Assembly: GCA_947572385.1 (NCBI GenBank)
Contig: CANPBX010000013.1
Location: forward strand, 1 to 57,425
Source: an uncultured Clostridia bacterium
GTDB taxonomy: Bacteria > Bacillota > Clostridia > Oscillospirales > Acutalibacteraceae
Length of the DNA: 57,425 nucleotides
Direction of reading: 5' to 3'
The notes below the pieces were generated by a model. The model did not search any database. It was not told the origin of the DNA and was given only the letters and a program-made list of their open reading frames with translations. The translations under genes were made by a program, and so were the position numbers. Shown here one piece after another: positions 15,670 through 24,179 of this stretch. The first letter of the stretch is position 1; every line of letters begins with the position of its first letter.

Positions 15670-17613
15670 ATGAAACCCCTCGTCTCCGTTCTTATCCCCT
15701 CTTACCAGGTGGAGGAATATATCTCCCGGTGCCTGGATTCAGTGCTCGCACAGACCTACGACAGCCTTGAGATATGTATAGCCGACGACGGCTCTACCGA
15801 CGGCACTTTGGACGTTGTCAATACATATGTATGCGGGCATTCTGTACCAATTAAAGTGGAAGCCCTGCCCCATAAGGGCGTATCATATGCCCGCCAGCGG
15901 CTGGTGGAGATGTCCCGTGGCGAACACCTTTTCTTTCTTGATTCTGACGACTACATAGACCCGCGCACTATCGAGGTGCTTATGGAGATAGCTGCCGCCC
16001 ATAATGCCGACGTGGTCCAGTGCGCTATGGAGCATACCGAGAGAAGCTGCTCTCCCCCTATAGACTGCGGCTCCCCAAGCCCACATATCTACAAAAGCCG
16101 GGTACAGGGCATGACCGCATATCTTAGCGCCTCAACTCCTATGCGCTGTATGTTAGCAGCCAAGCTCTACCGCAGGAAGATGTTATTGGGCATACAGTTC
16201 CCAATAGGCAAGATACATGAGGACGAGGCCACCATCCATAAAATACTGGACCGTGCCCAGGTGACTGCCTGCACTGCCCTCCCCCTCTACCACTACTTCT
16301 CAAACCCCGGCAGTATTACAAAGCGTCGCTTCAGCTATAAGCGGTATGACGCGCTGGATGTCTTTCGCGGCAAGGTGGAATATTGCTGGCAGGCCGGATA
16401 CTATTCCTTCGCCAAGCTCTGGAGCCTGTACTACTGTGTTACCTGCGTCAAGCTCTATCAGGCGACATTAGAGGGGTTCGGCCCGGACGATCCCCACCTG
16501 CCCTGGCTCAAAGAAAGGTTTCATGCAGCGGCTGAATACTATATCTCCACCGGCCTTGCAGACGGTGGCTTTACATCCGCGCTGCGCCGCCAGGCTAAGG
16601 ATCTATCCGTCTGGTCCATGCCCAAGTTTTTTGACACTGCCGCCACCTTCTTCTGGATATCAGAGACCTCCGGCGAGGTGCGCAGGCTCTTATCCCAGTG
16701 GCCCCAAATACCCCATAAGGAGGACGAATTGATGAAAAAGCTGACAATAATCATTCCTGTGTATAATAACCCCCGGGAGCTGCGCATGACTATCGGCTCT
16801 GTGCTGGGCTCGGACTTCCCTCTGGAGGACATAGAGATAATCGTCGCAGACGACGGCTCCTCTGTGGACATGAAGGCCGTTGCCGACGAGTACACAGGCC
16901 GCGTTGACATCCGCCACTTCTGGCAGGAAGACAAGGGCTTTAGGCCCGGTCAGGCCAGGAACATGGGCATACGCGCTGCAAAAGGCGAGGTCTGTGTTTT
17001 CCTTGACTGCGGGGTCATAGTCACCAGAGGCTGCCTTTCTGAACACTGGCGTCTCTATCAGCAGAATGGTCCAAAGGCAGTAACTATCGGCTATATCTAC
17101 GGCAACGACCTGACCTCGGACTTGCAGGAAATGCGGGACATCATCGACAATAACACTCCCGACGAAGCCGCAGACATCATGAATGAAAGGGGAATGCTGG
17201 ACGGGCGTGAGCGTGATTATGCGATAGGCAGCGAGCTCTACCGCTGGCAAGCCCCCTGGATAGTGCTCTGGAGCCTGCACTTCTCGGTGCCCACTGAGTT
17301 CATGCGTGAGAATAACGTATGGTTTGACGACTTCTTCTGCACCTGGGGCTGTGAGGACAACGATTTCGGCATACAGCTTTCTCAGCATGGCGCAAAGTAT
17401 GTGCTGGGACGAGACGCCCGGGCTATACACTATCCTGCGGAGAAACGCAGCTATGACCGCCTGCATACCGAGCCGGACTTTAGGGCAGGCTGGATGAAAA
17501 ACCGGGAGTATCTTAAAGAGAAGTGGTCAGGTAATGAGGTGGTGCAGTTGTGGATAAACGAGGGAGGCAGGGCTGTAAAAGCCCTTCCACTGCTGCCTGA
17601 GGAGGAAGCCTGA
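15670..17613 (+). CDS. Double-domain family 2 glycosyltransferase
   Basis: 647 residues holding two GT-A fold (GT2) modules. Module 1 (about 1-330) starts with PLVSVLIPSYQVEEYISRCL, has IADDGSTDG and the metal-binding DSDD at 91-94. Module 2 (about 355-640) starts with MKKLTIIIPVYNNPREL, has VADDGSS and a C-terminal WGCEDNDFGIQL segment like that of chondroitin-synthase-type transferases. At 16716-16721 an AGGAGG lies 10 bases before an in-frame ATG (16732, Met355), precisely at the start of module 2, so this looks like two genes fused by loss of a stop, or one gene with a second translation start. Start 15670 is chosen for its AAAGGAG. Neighbouring ABC half-transporters overlap its stop; the acceptor sugar or peptide is unknown. 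Confidence 0.9.
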   Translation: MKPLVSVLIPSYQVEEYISRCLDSVLAQTYDSLEICIADDGSTDGTLDVVNTYVCGHSVPIKVEALPHKGVSYARQRLVEMSRGEHLFFLDSDDYIDPRTIEVLMEIAAAHNADVVQCAMEHTERSCSPPIDCGSPSPHIYKSRVQGMTAYLSASTPMRCMLAAKLYRRKMLLGIQFPIGKIHEDEATIHKILDRAQVTACTALPLYHYFSNPGSITKRRFSYKRYDALDVFRGKVEYCWQAGYYSFAKLWSLYYCVTCVKLYQATLEGFGPDDPHLPWLKERFHAAAEYYISTGLADGGFTSALRRQAKDLSVWSMPKFFDTAATFFWISETSGEVRRLLSQWPQIPHKEDELMKKLTIIIPVYNNPRELRMTIGSVLGSDFPLEDIEIIVADDGSSVDMKAVADEYTGRVDIRHFWQEDKGFRPGQARNMGIRAAKGEVCVFLDCGVIVTRGCLSEHWRLYQQNGPKAVTIGYIYGNDLTSDLQEMRDIIDNNTPDEAADIMNERGMLDGRERDYAIGSELYRWQAPWIVLWSLHFSVPTEFMRENNVWFDDFFCTWGCEDNDFGIQLSQHGAKYVLGRDARAIHYPAEKRSYDRLHTEPDFRAGWMKNREYLKEKWSGNEVVQLWINEGGRAVKALPLLPEEEA

Positions 17614-19346
17614 TGGAGATAAACCCTCTGTTTAGATTCTATATTGACAATAAGAAATACCTGCCGGGTATACTCACTATCGTTGGCATATCTCTTCTGT
17701 CCGGCGTGCTGAAAATGCTGGCGGCGACCTTCTGGGGCCGGGCGGTAGATCTTGGTATGGCTGGGCTTATAAACGACATGATATTCGCCGCTATAATGAT
17801 GGCTGCATTCATTCTTGCGGACTGTTTGCGCACCGCCGTACACTACCATATCATAGGCCGTATCACCGAGAACATGTTCCTTGGCGTGCGGGCCCGGGCC
17901 TTTCACAAGCTCACCCACGGCGACCCTGCTGTTCTTGAAAACCATTTCCGCACCGGGGATGTGACCGCCCGGCTTAACAGTGATATAGACCTGCTCAGCA
18001 CCTTTTCCGCCGGACATGTAAGCAACTATTCACGGCAGATATTCTCCGCCCTGTTCGGGCTCTTCGCCTGCGTGTTCATGTCCTGGCAGCTCTCCCTTGC
18101 CTATGTGGTAATCCTGCCGGTGTCCCTGGGGCTGGTCTCACTTATCAGCAAGCCCATCCTCAAGCAAAGCAAGAAGTCCATGGACAGCGCGGGCTCGGCT
18201 ATGAGCCTGGTCGCGGATATGCTTCTCGGCGCACCCACCGTAAAGGCCTTTGGCGCTCAGGAGCATTTTCAGAAGAAATTTGACGTGATGGCTGAGAGGA
18301 TGTATGAGTTTGAGGTTGAAAACGAGCGCATAAGCATGAGGATGACCGCCGTGAAATACATTGCAAATGTGGTACAGACCATGTGCCTGTTCCTTGTAGG
18401 CTCATGGCTGGTAACAAAGGGGCTGCTCACCGTTGGTATCTTTATTTCCTTTGTAACTATGAGCAACTATATCACCGAGCTGCTCACCGCCTCAGACTAT
18501 ATGATACAGACCGTCCGCCGGGTCACAGCCTGCGCCCAGCGGTATTATGAGGTGCTGGACATTCCTGATGAGCTTCCCGGGCTGCTGGGCCTTGAGGCCA
18601 GTAAAAACCCCTGCTCTGCCGAAAAGCTCACCTTCTCCTACGACCGCGATGGCCGGGTGCTGGATGGGCTTACCCTGCACATCTCGGCAGGCAAGAAGAT
18701 CGCGATCGTGGGCGAAAGCGGCTGTGGAAAGTCCACTCTGATCAAGCTTATATGCCGCTTCTATCTGCCTGAGAGCGGCAGCCTGAAGCTCTTTGGATTA
18801 GAGTCCCTGGACTGGCGCCCGGACGACCTGCGCTCAAAAATGGCGATCGTCACCCAGGATTCCTTCCTGTTCGACGGCAGTATCTATGAAAACGTGGCCT
18901 ACGGCAGGCCGGGACTCACCCGGGAACAGTGTGAGCAGGCCCTAAAGGACGTGGAGCTCTGGAGCTTTGTTTCCAATTTAAGCGGCGGCATGGACCACCA
19001 GATAGGCGAGGGCGGGCAGACCCTGTCCGGCGGGCAGAAGCAGCGGCTTTGTATCGCCCGGGCCATGGTCAAGGAGGCCCCGCTGGTGCTCCTTGACGAG
19101 GCTACCTCAGCCCTTGATCTGCAGACGGAGCGCGAGGTACAAAAAAGCCTTGATAAGCTATTAGAGGGCCGCTCGGCAGTCATCATAGCCCATAGGCTAA
19201 GCACTATACAGGGTGCAGACTATATCTACTGCATGGACAAGGGCCGGGTAGTAGAGGAGGGCTCCCCAACGGATCTGCTGGCCCTCAAGGGACGATACTA
19301 CGATATGTGCAGGCTCCAGGGCCTTGTTACAGACATAGGGAGGTGA
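17613..19346 (+). CDS. ABC exporter half-transporter (TMD-NBD), subunit 1
   Basis: 577 residues: six-helix exporter-type membrane domain (about 20-310) fused to an ATPase domain with Walker A GESGCGKST from residue 367, Q-loop VTQDSF, signature LSGGQKQR at 471, Walker B LVLLDEATS (Asp495, Glu496) and the H-loop (IAHRLST). The catalytic glutamate is present. Its ATG overlaps the glycosyltransferase stop by one base (TGATG), with GGAGGAAG upstream. The second half-transporter follows four bases later, so the two probably form a heterodimer. Substrate unknown: candidates are a glycosylated lipid or peptide made with the adjacent glycosyltransferase, or a drug. No C39 peptidase domain is attached. 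Confidence 0.92.
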   Translation: MEINPLFRFYIDNKKYLPGILTIVGISLLSGVLKMLAATFWGRAVDLGMAGLINDMIFAAIMMAAFILADCLRTAVHYHIIGRITENMFLGVRARAFHKLTHGDPAVLENHFRTGDVTARLNSDIDLLSTFSAGHVSNYSRQIFSALFGLFACVFMSWQLSLAYVVILPVSLGLVSLISKPILKQSKKSMDSAGSAMSLVADMLLGAPTVKAFGAQEHFQKKFDVMAERMYEFEVENERISMRMTAVKYIANVVQTMCLFLVGSWLVTKGLLTVGIFISFVTMSNYITELLTASDYMIQTVRRVTACAQRYYEVLDIPDELPGLLGLEASKNPCSAEKLTFSYDRDGRVLDGLTLHISAGKKIAIVGESGCGKSTLIKLICRFYLPESGSLKLFGLESLDWRPDDLRSKMAIVTQDSFLFDGSIYENVAYGRPGLTREQCEQALKDVELWSFVSNLSGGMDHQIGEGGQTLSGGQKQRLCIARAMVKEAPLVLLDEATSALDLQTEREVQKSLDKLLEGRSAVIIAHRLSTIQGADYIYCMDKGRVVEEGSPTDLLALKGRYYDMCRLQGLVTDIGR

Positions 19347-19350
19347 TAAA

Positions 19351-21117
19351 ATGAGAAAGACATCCGCGCTGACTCTTTATAGGCGCAGCTTTGAATACCT
19401 TGGCCGGGCCCGGGGAAAGTATCTGCTCGGGGTGCTGTTTGCCTCTTGTGAGATGGCCCTTTTATTTGCGTTCCCATATGTGAATCAGGCACTCATTGAT
19501 ATAGTTGCCGGGGAGCGTCAGGGAAACATCATGGTAATGCTGCTCATTATGCTGGGCCTTTTCCTTTTGCTGGTACCGCCGGTGATACTGGGCAGATATA
19601 TGCAGACTACAGCCGCAGAGTACGGTCTCAGCAGGCTCTACAAAAAGCTTTTCTGGCACGTGACCCATATGCCCTACGGCGTCATGACAAAATTCAAGAC
19701 CGGGGACTATATAACCCGTCTGAGGGATGACGCCAGCCGTACTACCGGCGCCTTCCGCTCCTACTCTGTAACCCATCTTATCAGGTTTGGAGTCGTCTTC
19801 CCGGCAACGCTTATATTGCTGCTCATCAATGACTGGCGTATTGCCCTAGCCGGTGTGATCTACGGCGGAATAAACCTGGCCCTCTCCCTCTGGCTGGATC
19901 CACTGGCTAAGTCTGTTGAGCAGCGGGCAAAGCAGGAGATCGCAAACTCTGCGTCATTTTTAGTAGAGGCTCTGAGGGGGATCCCGGTGGTGCGGGTCTT
20001 TGTGCTGCACCATGTGCTTGCCGAGCGCTACGCCAGAATATGCGAGGTGATCAAAGACAGGCGCATTAAGTACCAGAATATCATCGGGATCACATACGGT
20101 GTTGTGGATTTCTTTGCCCAGTCTGCCCAGGCTATCGGATTTATAATAGGCATCCTGCTTGCCCGGGACGGCGTGACTCTTGGCAATACCGTGTTTAACG
20201 CTACGCTCATGGGCATGATGGCAGACTCTATATACAGGCTCAGCACATTCCTCCTTCTGACCCAGACTGACCTTGTCGCCATGGAGCGGGTACACAGCCT
20301 GCTGGACCAGCCCCTCGAGGATCTGCACGACGGCATAGACGCCGCAAAAGCCGACGGAGATATTGCCGTGGAGCTGCGCTCCGTTAGCTTTTCCTATGAC
20401 GGAGAAAACAACGTGATAGACGATCTGGATCTGACCCTGCACCGAGGCGAGCACCTGGCTATCGTCGGCGGCTCCGGAGGGGGCAAATCCACGGTGATAA
20501 AGCTGATCGAGGGCTTCTATGCCCCGACTTCTGGAGAGATACGTTACTTCGGTCAGACCGGACTATCGCTCTCAGCCATACGCGGCCTGTTCGCATATGT
20601 ACCGCAGGAGTGCACACTTTTTGACGGCACCGTAGAGGACAACCTGCAAATGGCCCGACCCGGCGCCGCACAGCAAGAGCTTGAACGCGCCGCCGGGATG
20701 GCCGATATCCACGAGTTCATACTTAGCCTCCCCGAGGGCTATGATACCCAGGTGGGTGAACGGGGCAGCCAGCTCTCCGGAGGCCAGCGCCAGAGAGTCG
20801 CCATAGCCAGGGGTATACTGAAAGAAGCCCCTGTACTGCTGCTGGACGAGGCCACCGCCGCTTTGGACTCGTCCACTGAAAAGGAGGTCCAGGCCTGCCT
20901 TGACAGGATATCTGTTGGCATGACTACCGTGACTGTAGCCCATAGGCTAAGCACTATTGAGAACGCCGACCGTATCCTGGTAATGGAGGGCGGCAGAGTC
21001 ATTGAGGAGGGCCGCTTCCAGGAGCTTATAGACCTTGGCGGCAGGTTCAGGGAAATATATGATGGCCAGCAGCAGGAGGAACGCATGAGGCTTGAGAGAG
21101 AACGCAGTTGGATATAA
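19351..21117 (+). CDS. ABC exporter half-transporter (TMD-NBD), subunit 2
   Basis: 588 residues with the same architecture as its upstream partner: membrane domain about 20-320, then Walker A GGSGGGKST from residue 373, signature LSGGQRQR, Walker B VLLLDEATA with catalytic Glu, and VAHRLST. Both halves keep consensus catalytic sites, unlike many heterodimeric exporters that have one degenerate site. It starts at ATG 19351 after GGGAGG and is the last gene of the GT-ABC-ABC operon; a weak hairpin (about 21126-21143) follows. A protein-level partner within the window for processing of an exported peptide is not seen. Confidence 0.92.
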   Translation: MRKTSALTLYRRSFEYLGRARGKYLLGVLFASCEMALLFAFPYVNQALIDIVAGERQGNIMVMLLIMLGLFLLLVPPVILGRYMQTTAAEYGLSRLYKKLFWHVTHMPYGVMTKFKTGDYITRLRDDASRTTGAFRSYSVTHLIRFGVVFPATLILLLINDWRIALAGVIYGGINLALSLWLDPLAKSVEQRAKQEIANSASFLVEALRGIPVVRVFVLHHVLAERYARICEVIKDRRIKYQNIIGITYGVVDFFAQSAQAIGFIIGILLARDGVTLGNTVFNATLMGMMADSIYRLSTFLLLTQTDLVAMERVHSLLDQPLEDLHDGIDAAKADGDIAVELRSVSFSYDGENNVIDDLDLTLHRGEHLAIVGGSGGGKSTVIKLIEGFYAPTSGEIRYFGQTGLSLSAIRGLFAYVPQECTLFDGTVEDNLQMARPGAAQQELERAAGMADIHEFILSLPEGYDTQVGERGSQLSGGQRQRVAIARGILKEAPVLLLDEATAALDSSTEKEVQACLDRISVGMTTVTVAHRLSTIENADRILVMEGGRVIEEGRFQELIDLGGRFREIYDGQQQEERMRLERERSWI

Positions 21118-21125
21118 ACAAAAGT

Positions 21126-21150
21126 CCCCCGGCTCCGCCGAGGGTATTTC
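21126..21150 (+). terminator. Weak hairpin after the ABC operon
   Basis: CCCCCGGC and GCCGAGGG pair around a TCC loop, followed by TATTT. One mismatch and a short U-tract; it lies between convergent genes and could serve as the operon end. Confidence 0.4.
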
Positions 21151-21249
21151 ATATGCGGGTATGACCCTATGCTGCCAGCCATATGTCACGCCGCGTTGGT
21201 ACGGCCTGGCATTTGTATATTGCCCTTATCTGTAGTCCATAAATGGGCT

Positions 21250-23511
21250 CTAAAGCTCTATCTCGTATACCGGGCAGAGCTTCGCGCTATGAAGCACCGC
21301 GACCGCTCCCCCGACTTCCTCTACCCTGGCAGCCATCCCGGACTCCACACTCACGTTTGCGCCCTCCTTCAGCGGCGTGATATACAGCACAAGCTGTCTG
21401 TGCTCGCCGGCAAACTCCCTCATGCCTACCTCCCAAACTGCGCCGTTGGCAAAATTATCGCTTATGAGCCTGCTGTTCAGGAACAGGCTGCCGATATCAC
21501 CACTGTAGCCTATTTGCAGGCGCACATCTTTTACACCTTCCAACAGTCCACCGGGAATGTCCAGGGTATATCTGCCCGGCGCCACCTGTTCTACAGAAAG
21601 CTCCTTCCCTGCCCCGGCCCACTGCCCAGCCCGGTACAAGAATTTTCCCAGCACCCCGCTGCTTCCGCCCTGAGCATTGCCCGAAAGAGCATCCGCCGGG
21701 TAACAGTATATATGATTTTCAGACTTGACCGTCTCAAGCCTCAAGCCGTTTTCATCCTCAAGCAGGGCTTCATCTGTAAAGATCAGCCTGTTCCCTCCGG
21801 CAATATACATCTGCTCAGCCAGCTCCCTGCTGAGCACCAGAATGCCGGCGGAGCGCTCTCCCTTGCTGACTGTAAATTCTTCCGCAGTAAAGTTCTCCGG
21901 GCAGATATACGCGCCCGACTTGCTGATGTCTATTTCAGCCTTTTCCTCAAACGTAAAACTGCCTCTCATGCCTCTCGGGACAAAGAACACATACACTTCT
22001 CGGCCATCCTTTTCTATCACCGTAACCGGCTGGGCGTTAGCCTCAACCAGCTTGATCCCTCCCAGGTCCATATTAAACGGAAGTATGGCGTTCTCCTCTG
22101 CGGCAATACCGAAGCGGAAAGTGATCTCCCCTTCTTTCATATCCAGAGTAACCGTCTCTTCCAGGCGGTCCTTAACCGTCACATGGTCCTGGAAATTGTT
22201 CACAAACAGGAAACCGCCATGCCCGTCCGTGCGCGCAGCATAGCGAAGTGTATCCACGTCGTTTGGGTCAATAAGCGACGCCCCCTTGGGCAGCACGGTT
22301 TTCATTGGGCAGAGTATTTCTGCAAATGCGCGCACAAAATAGTGGAGCAGCTTTGTGCGCCGGTAAGACTCCCTCACCTGACCGAACTCGCCAAGAGCGG
22401 CCTGGTAGTCGTATGATATCTTGCACACCTGGCTCTCGTTAAGATACTGTCCGTTTTTCCCAACGGGATCGCTGCCGCCCTGATACATATAGTAGCCCAG
22501 AAAGTTGCAGCCTGAAGCAAGCTTCACTGCCGCCATAGCGTCCACTGACTTATACGGCAGCTGAAACCTGTAATTATAGCTGCACATCATCCCGCCGCCC
22601 ATCTCGCAGCAGGCGTATGGACGGTCCTCCGGGGCATAGCGCGGCCGGAAATCGTCGGTGCAGGCAATGCCGTTTTTATGGTAGTCCTGATAGATATACT
22701 GCTCTGTAGCAGGATGCTCCCCTTTATGGGAGTAGAACAGCCAGGGCCTGTAGGCATAGCCTCCCCATAGGGGCAGCATAGAGTCCGGAGTCGGGGCATT
22801 GCCCCAGCCGGTGCATGTATAAAATACCGGGGTAAGCCCGCACTCAGCTGCAAGCTCCTTCAGGCGCAGCAGATACTCCTCACCCTCGTCGCCGCCAAAG
22901 GCCCATTCATTGGATATGCCGGTGGTCATCTCCCATGGCGCTGAAGACGCCATATACTCATTGTCTATCTGCACGCCGATCACCGGCCCGCCGTCCTTAA
23001 AAAACATCCCATTGACCTGACCGGCTATCTCCGTATACAGCCGCCTGGTACAGCTGAGGAAGCCCTTGCTGAGCTTCCGCACCTCAAAGGGCTTGCCATA
23101 TAGCCAGTCCGGCAGGCCGCCGTTGCGCGCCTCTCCATGGGCGAAGGGGCCGCACCTTAGTATCACATACAGTCCGTGCTTTTGGCAGAGCTTCACGAAC
23201 CTACCCAGATCCCGCCGCCCCGTAAAGTCGAAGCAGCCCTCTTCCTCCTCATGGTGGTTCCAGAACACATAGGTTGCCACGATATTCACGCCGCCCAGCT
23301 TCATCTTTATTAGCTCATCTTCCCAGCGCACCGGCTCCATGCGGCTGAAATGGAACTCACCGCTCACGCCAAAGAACGGCTGTCCGTCCTTTTCCATATA
23401 ATAGCTGTTTACCGACAGCTCTGTACCGTCGTTATTCCTGCCGTGAAAGGCCTCTCCAAGAGGGCGCGCCTCAACTGCTGACGCATTATGAAGTGACAGT
23501 TTATAGTCCAT
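21250..23511 (-). CDS. Beta-galactosidase, glycoside hydrolase family 35
   Basis: 753 residues. The N-terminal TIM barrel begins at about residue 38 with the GH35 pattern GQPFFGVSGEFHFSRMEPVRWEDELIKMKLGG and YVFWNHHE. Acid/base Glu185 is in GVQIDNEYM; the likely nucleophile is Glu303 in CCEMGGGM. The C-terminal part (about 400-753) has beta-sandwich domains; LYRAGQWAGAGK and SGDIGSLFLNSRLISDNFANG resemble jelly-roll carbohydrate-binding domains of this family. No signal peptide, so intracellular. Its ATG follows the aldolase stop directly (TAAATG), so it is the third gene of a tight operon. Release of beta-linked galactose from imported oligosaccharides is the expected role. Confidence 0.93.
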   Translation of the reverse strand: MDYKLSLHNASAVEARPLGEAFHGRNNDGTELSVNSYYMEKDGQPFFGVSGEFHFSRMEPVRWEDELIKMKLGGVNIVATYVFWNHHEEEEGCFDFTGRRDLGRFVKLCQKHGLYVILRCGPFAHGEARNGGLPDWLYGKPFEVRKLSKGFLSCTRRLYTEIAGQVNGMFFKDGGPVIGVQIDNEYMASSAPWEMTTGISNEWAFGGDEGEEYLLRLKELAAECGLTPVFYTCTGWGNAPTPDSMLPLWGGYAYRPWLFYSHKGEHPATEQYIYQDYHKNGIACTDDFRPRYAPEDRPYACCEMGGGMMCSYNYRFQLPYKSVDAMAAVKLASGCNFLGYYMYQGGSDPVGKNGQYLNESQVCKISYDYQAALGEFGQVRESYRRTKLLHYFVRAFAEILCPMKTVLPKGASLIDPNDVDTLRYAARTDGHGGFLFVNNFQDHVTVKDRLEETVTLDMKEGEITFRFGIAAEENAILPFNMDLGGIKLVEANAQPVTVIEKDGREVYVFFVPRGMRGSFTFEEKAEIDISKSGAYICPENFTAEEFTVSKGERSAGILVLSRELAEQMYIAGGNRLIFTDEALLEDENGLRLETVKSENHIYCYPADALSGNAQGGSSGVLGKFLYRAGQWAGAGKELSVEQVAPGRYTLDIPGGLLEGVKDVRLQIGYSGDIGSLFLNSRLISDNFANGAVWEVGMREFAGEHRQLVLYITPLKEGANVSVESGMAARVEEVGGAVAVLHSAKLCPVYEIEL

Positions 23512-24159
23512 TTATTTACTCCCTCTCACAGCTTTGATCGTCTCCCGTGACTGCCTGCAAAGCTCCGCTATCTCGTCCCAGTTCTGTTCCTCAATAAGCT
23601 GTGCGGTCACCATATACGAGCCCCCGCAGGCTGCTATCACCGGGCAACTGATATACTCCTCCAGGTTCTTCAGCGAGATACCCCCCGTAGGCATTACTTT
23701 AAACTGTGGAAACGGCGCGCTCATGGCCTTTATCTTCCCGAGCCCCCCGGACTGCTCTGCCGGGAAGAACTTTATAAGCTCAAGCCCGAATTTCAGCGCG
23801 GCATGGTAGTCTGTGGGAGTTGTGCATCCGGGATATATGGGCACCCCCTTATTTTGGGCATATTCCACCAGCTCCGGGTCGAAGCCAGGGGTCACTATAA
23901 ACTGCCCGCCTGCCTCTATAGCTGCGTCTATCTGCTCTGTCACCGTAACCGTGCCTGCACCGGCTATCAGCTCAGGGCAGGCCTCCTTCATCAGCCGTAT
24001 TGCTTTGTCCGCACCCGCTGCGCGGAAGGTGACCTCAGCCACCGGCACGCCCCCGGCGCAGAGAGCCTTCCCAAGAGGAGCCGCGTCCCGCTCCGGGTCT
24101 GTGAGCTTTATCACCGGCACAATGCCTATCTCTGAGATCGTCTGACTAACTTTATCCAT
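23512..24159 (-). CDS. eda: 2-dehydro-3-deoxy-phosphogluconate/-galactonate aldolase (KDPG-type)
   Basis: Class I aldolase splitting 2-keto-3-deoxy-6-phosphogluconate (or the galacto isomer) into pyruvate and glyceraldehyde-3-phosphate. 215 residues. Conserved features: Glu42 in AEVTFR, GAGTV (68-72), PGC (110-112) and the Schiff-base Lys130 in ELIKFFPAE, followed by MPTGGIS, the phosphate loop. Second gene of the dehydratase-aldolase-GH35 operon; 20 bases after the dehydratase stop. No kinase for 2-keto-3-deoxy sugar acid is present in the operon, so the phosphorylation step must be encoded elsewhere or the natural substrate is unphosphorylated. Confidence 0.92.
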   Translation of the reverse strand: MDKVSQTISEIGIVPVIKLTDPERDAAPLGKALCAGGVPVAEVTFRAAGADKAIRLMKEACPELIAGAGTVTVTEQIDAAIEAGGQFIVTPGFDPELVEYAQNKGVPIYPGCTTPTDYHAALKFGLELIKFFPAEQSGGLGKIKAMSAPFPQFKVMPTGGISLKNLEEYISCPVIAACGGSYMVTAQLIEEQNWDEIAELCRQSRETIKAVRGSK

Positions 24160-24179
24160 CTATTATACCTCCAAAAATA

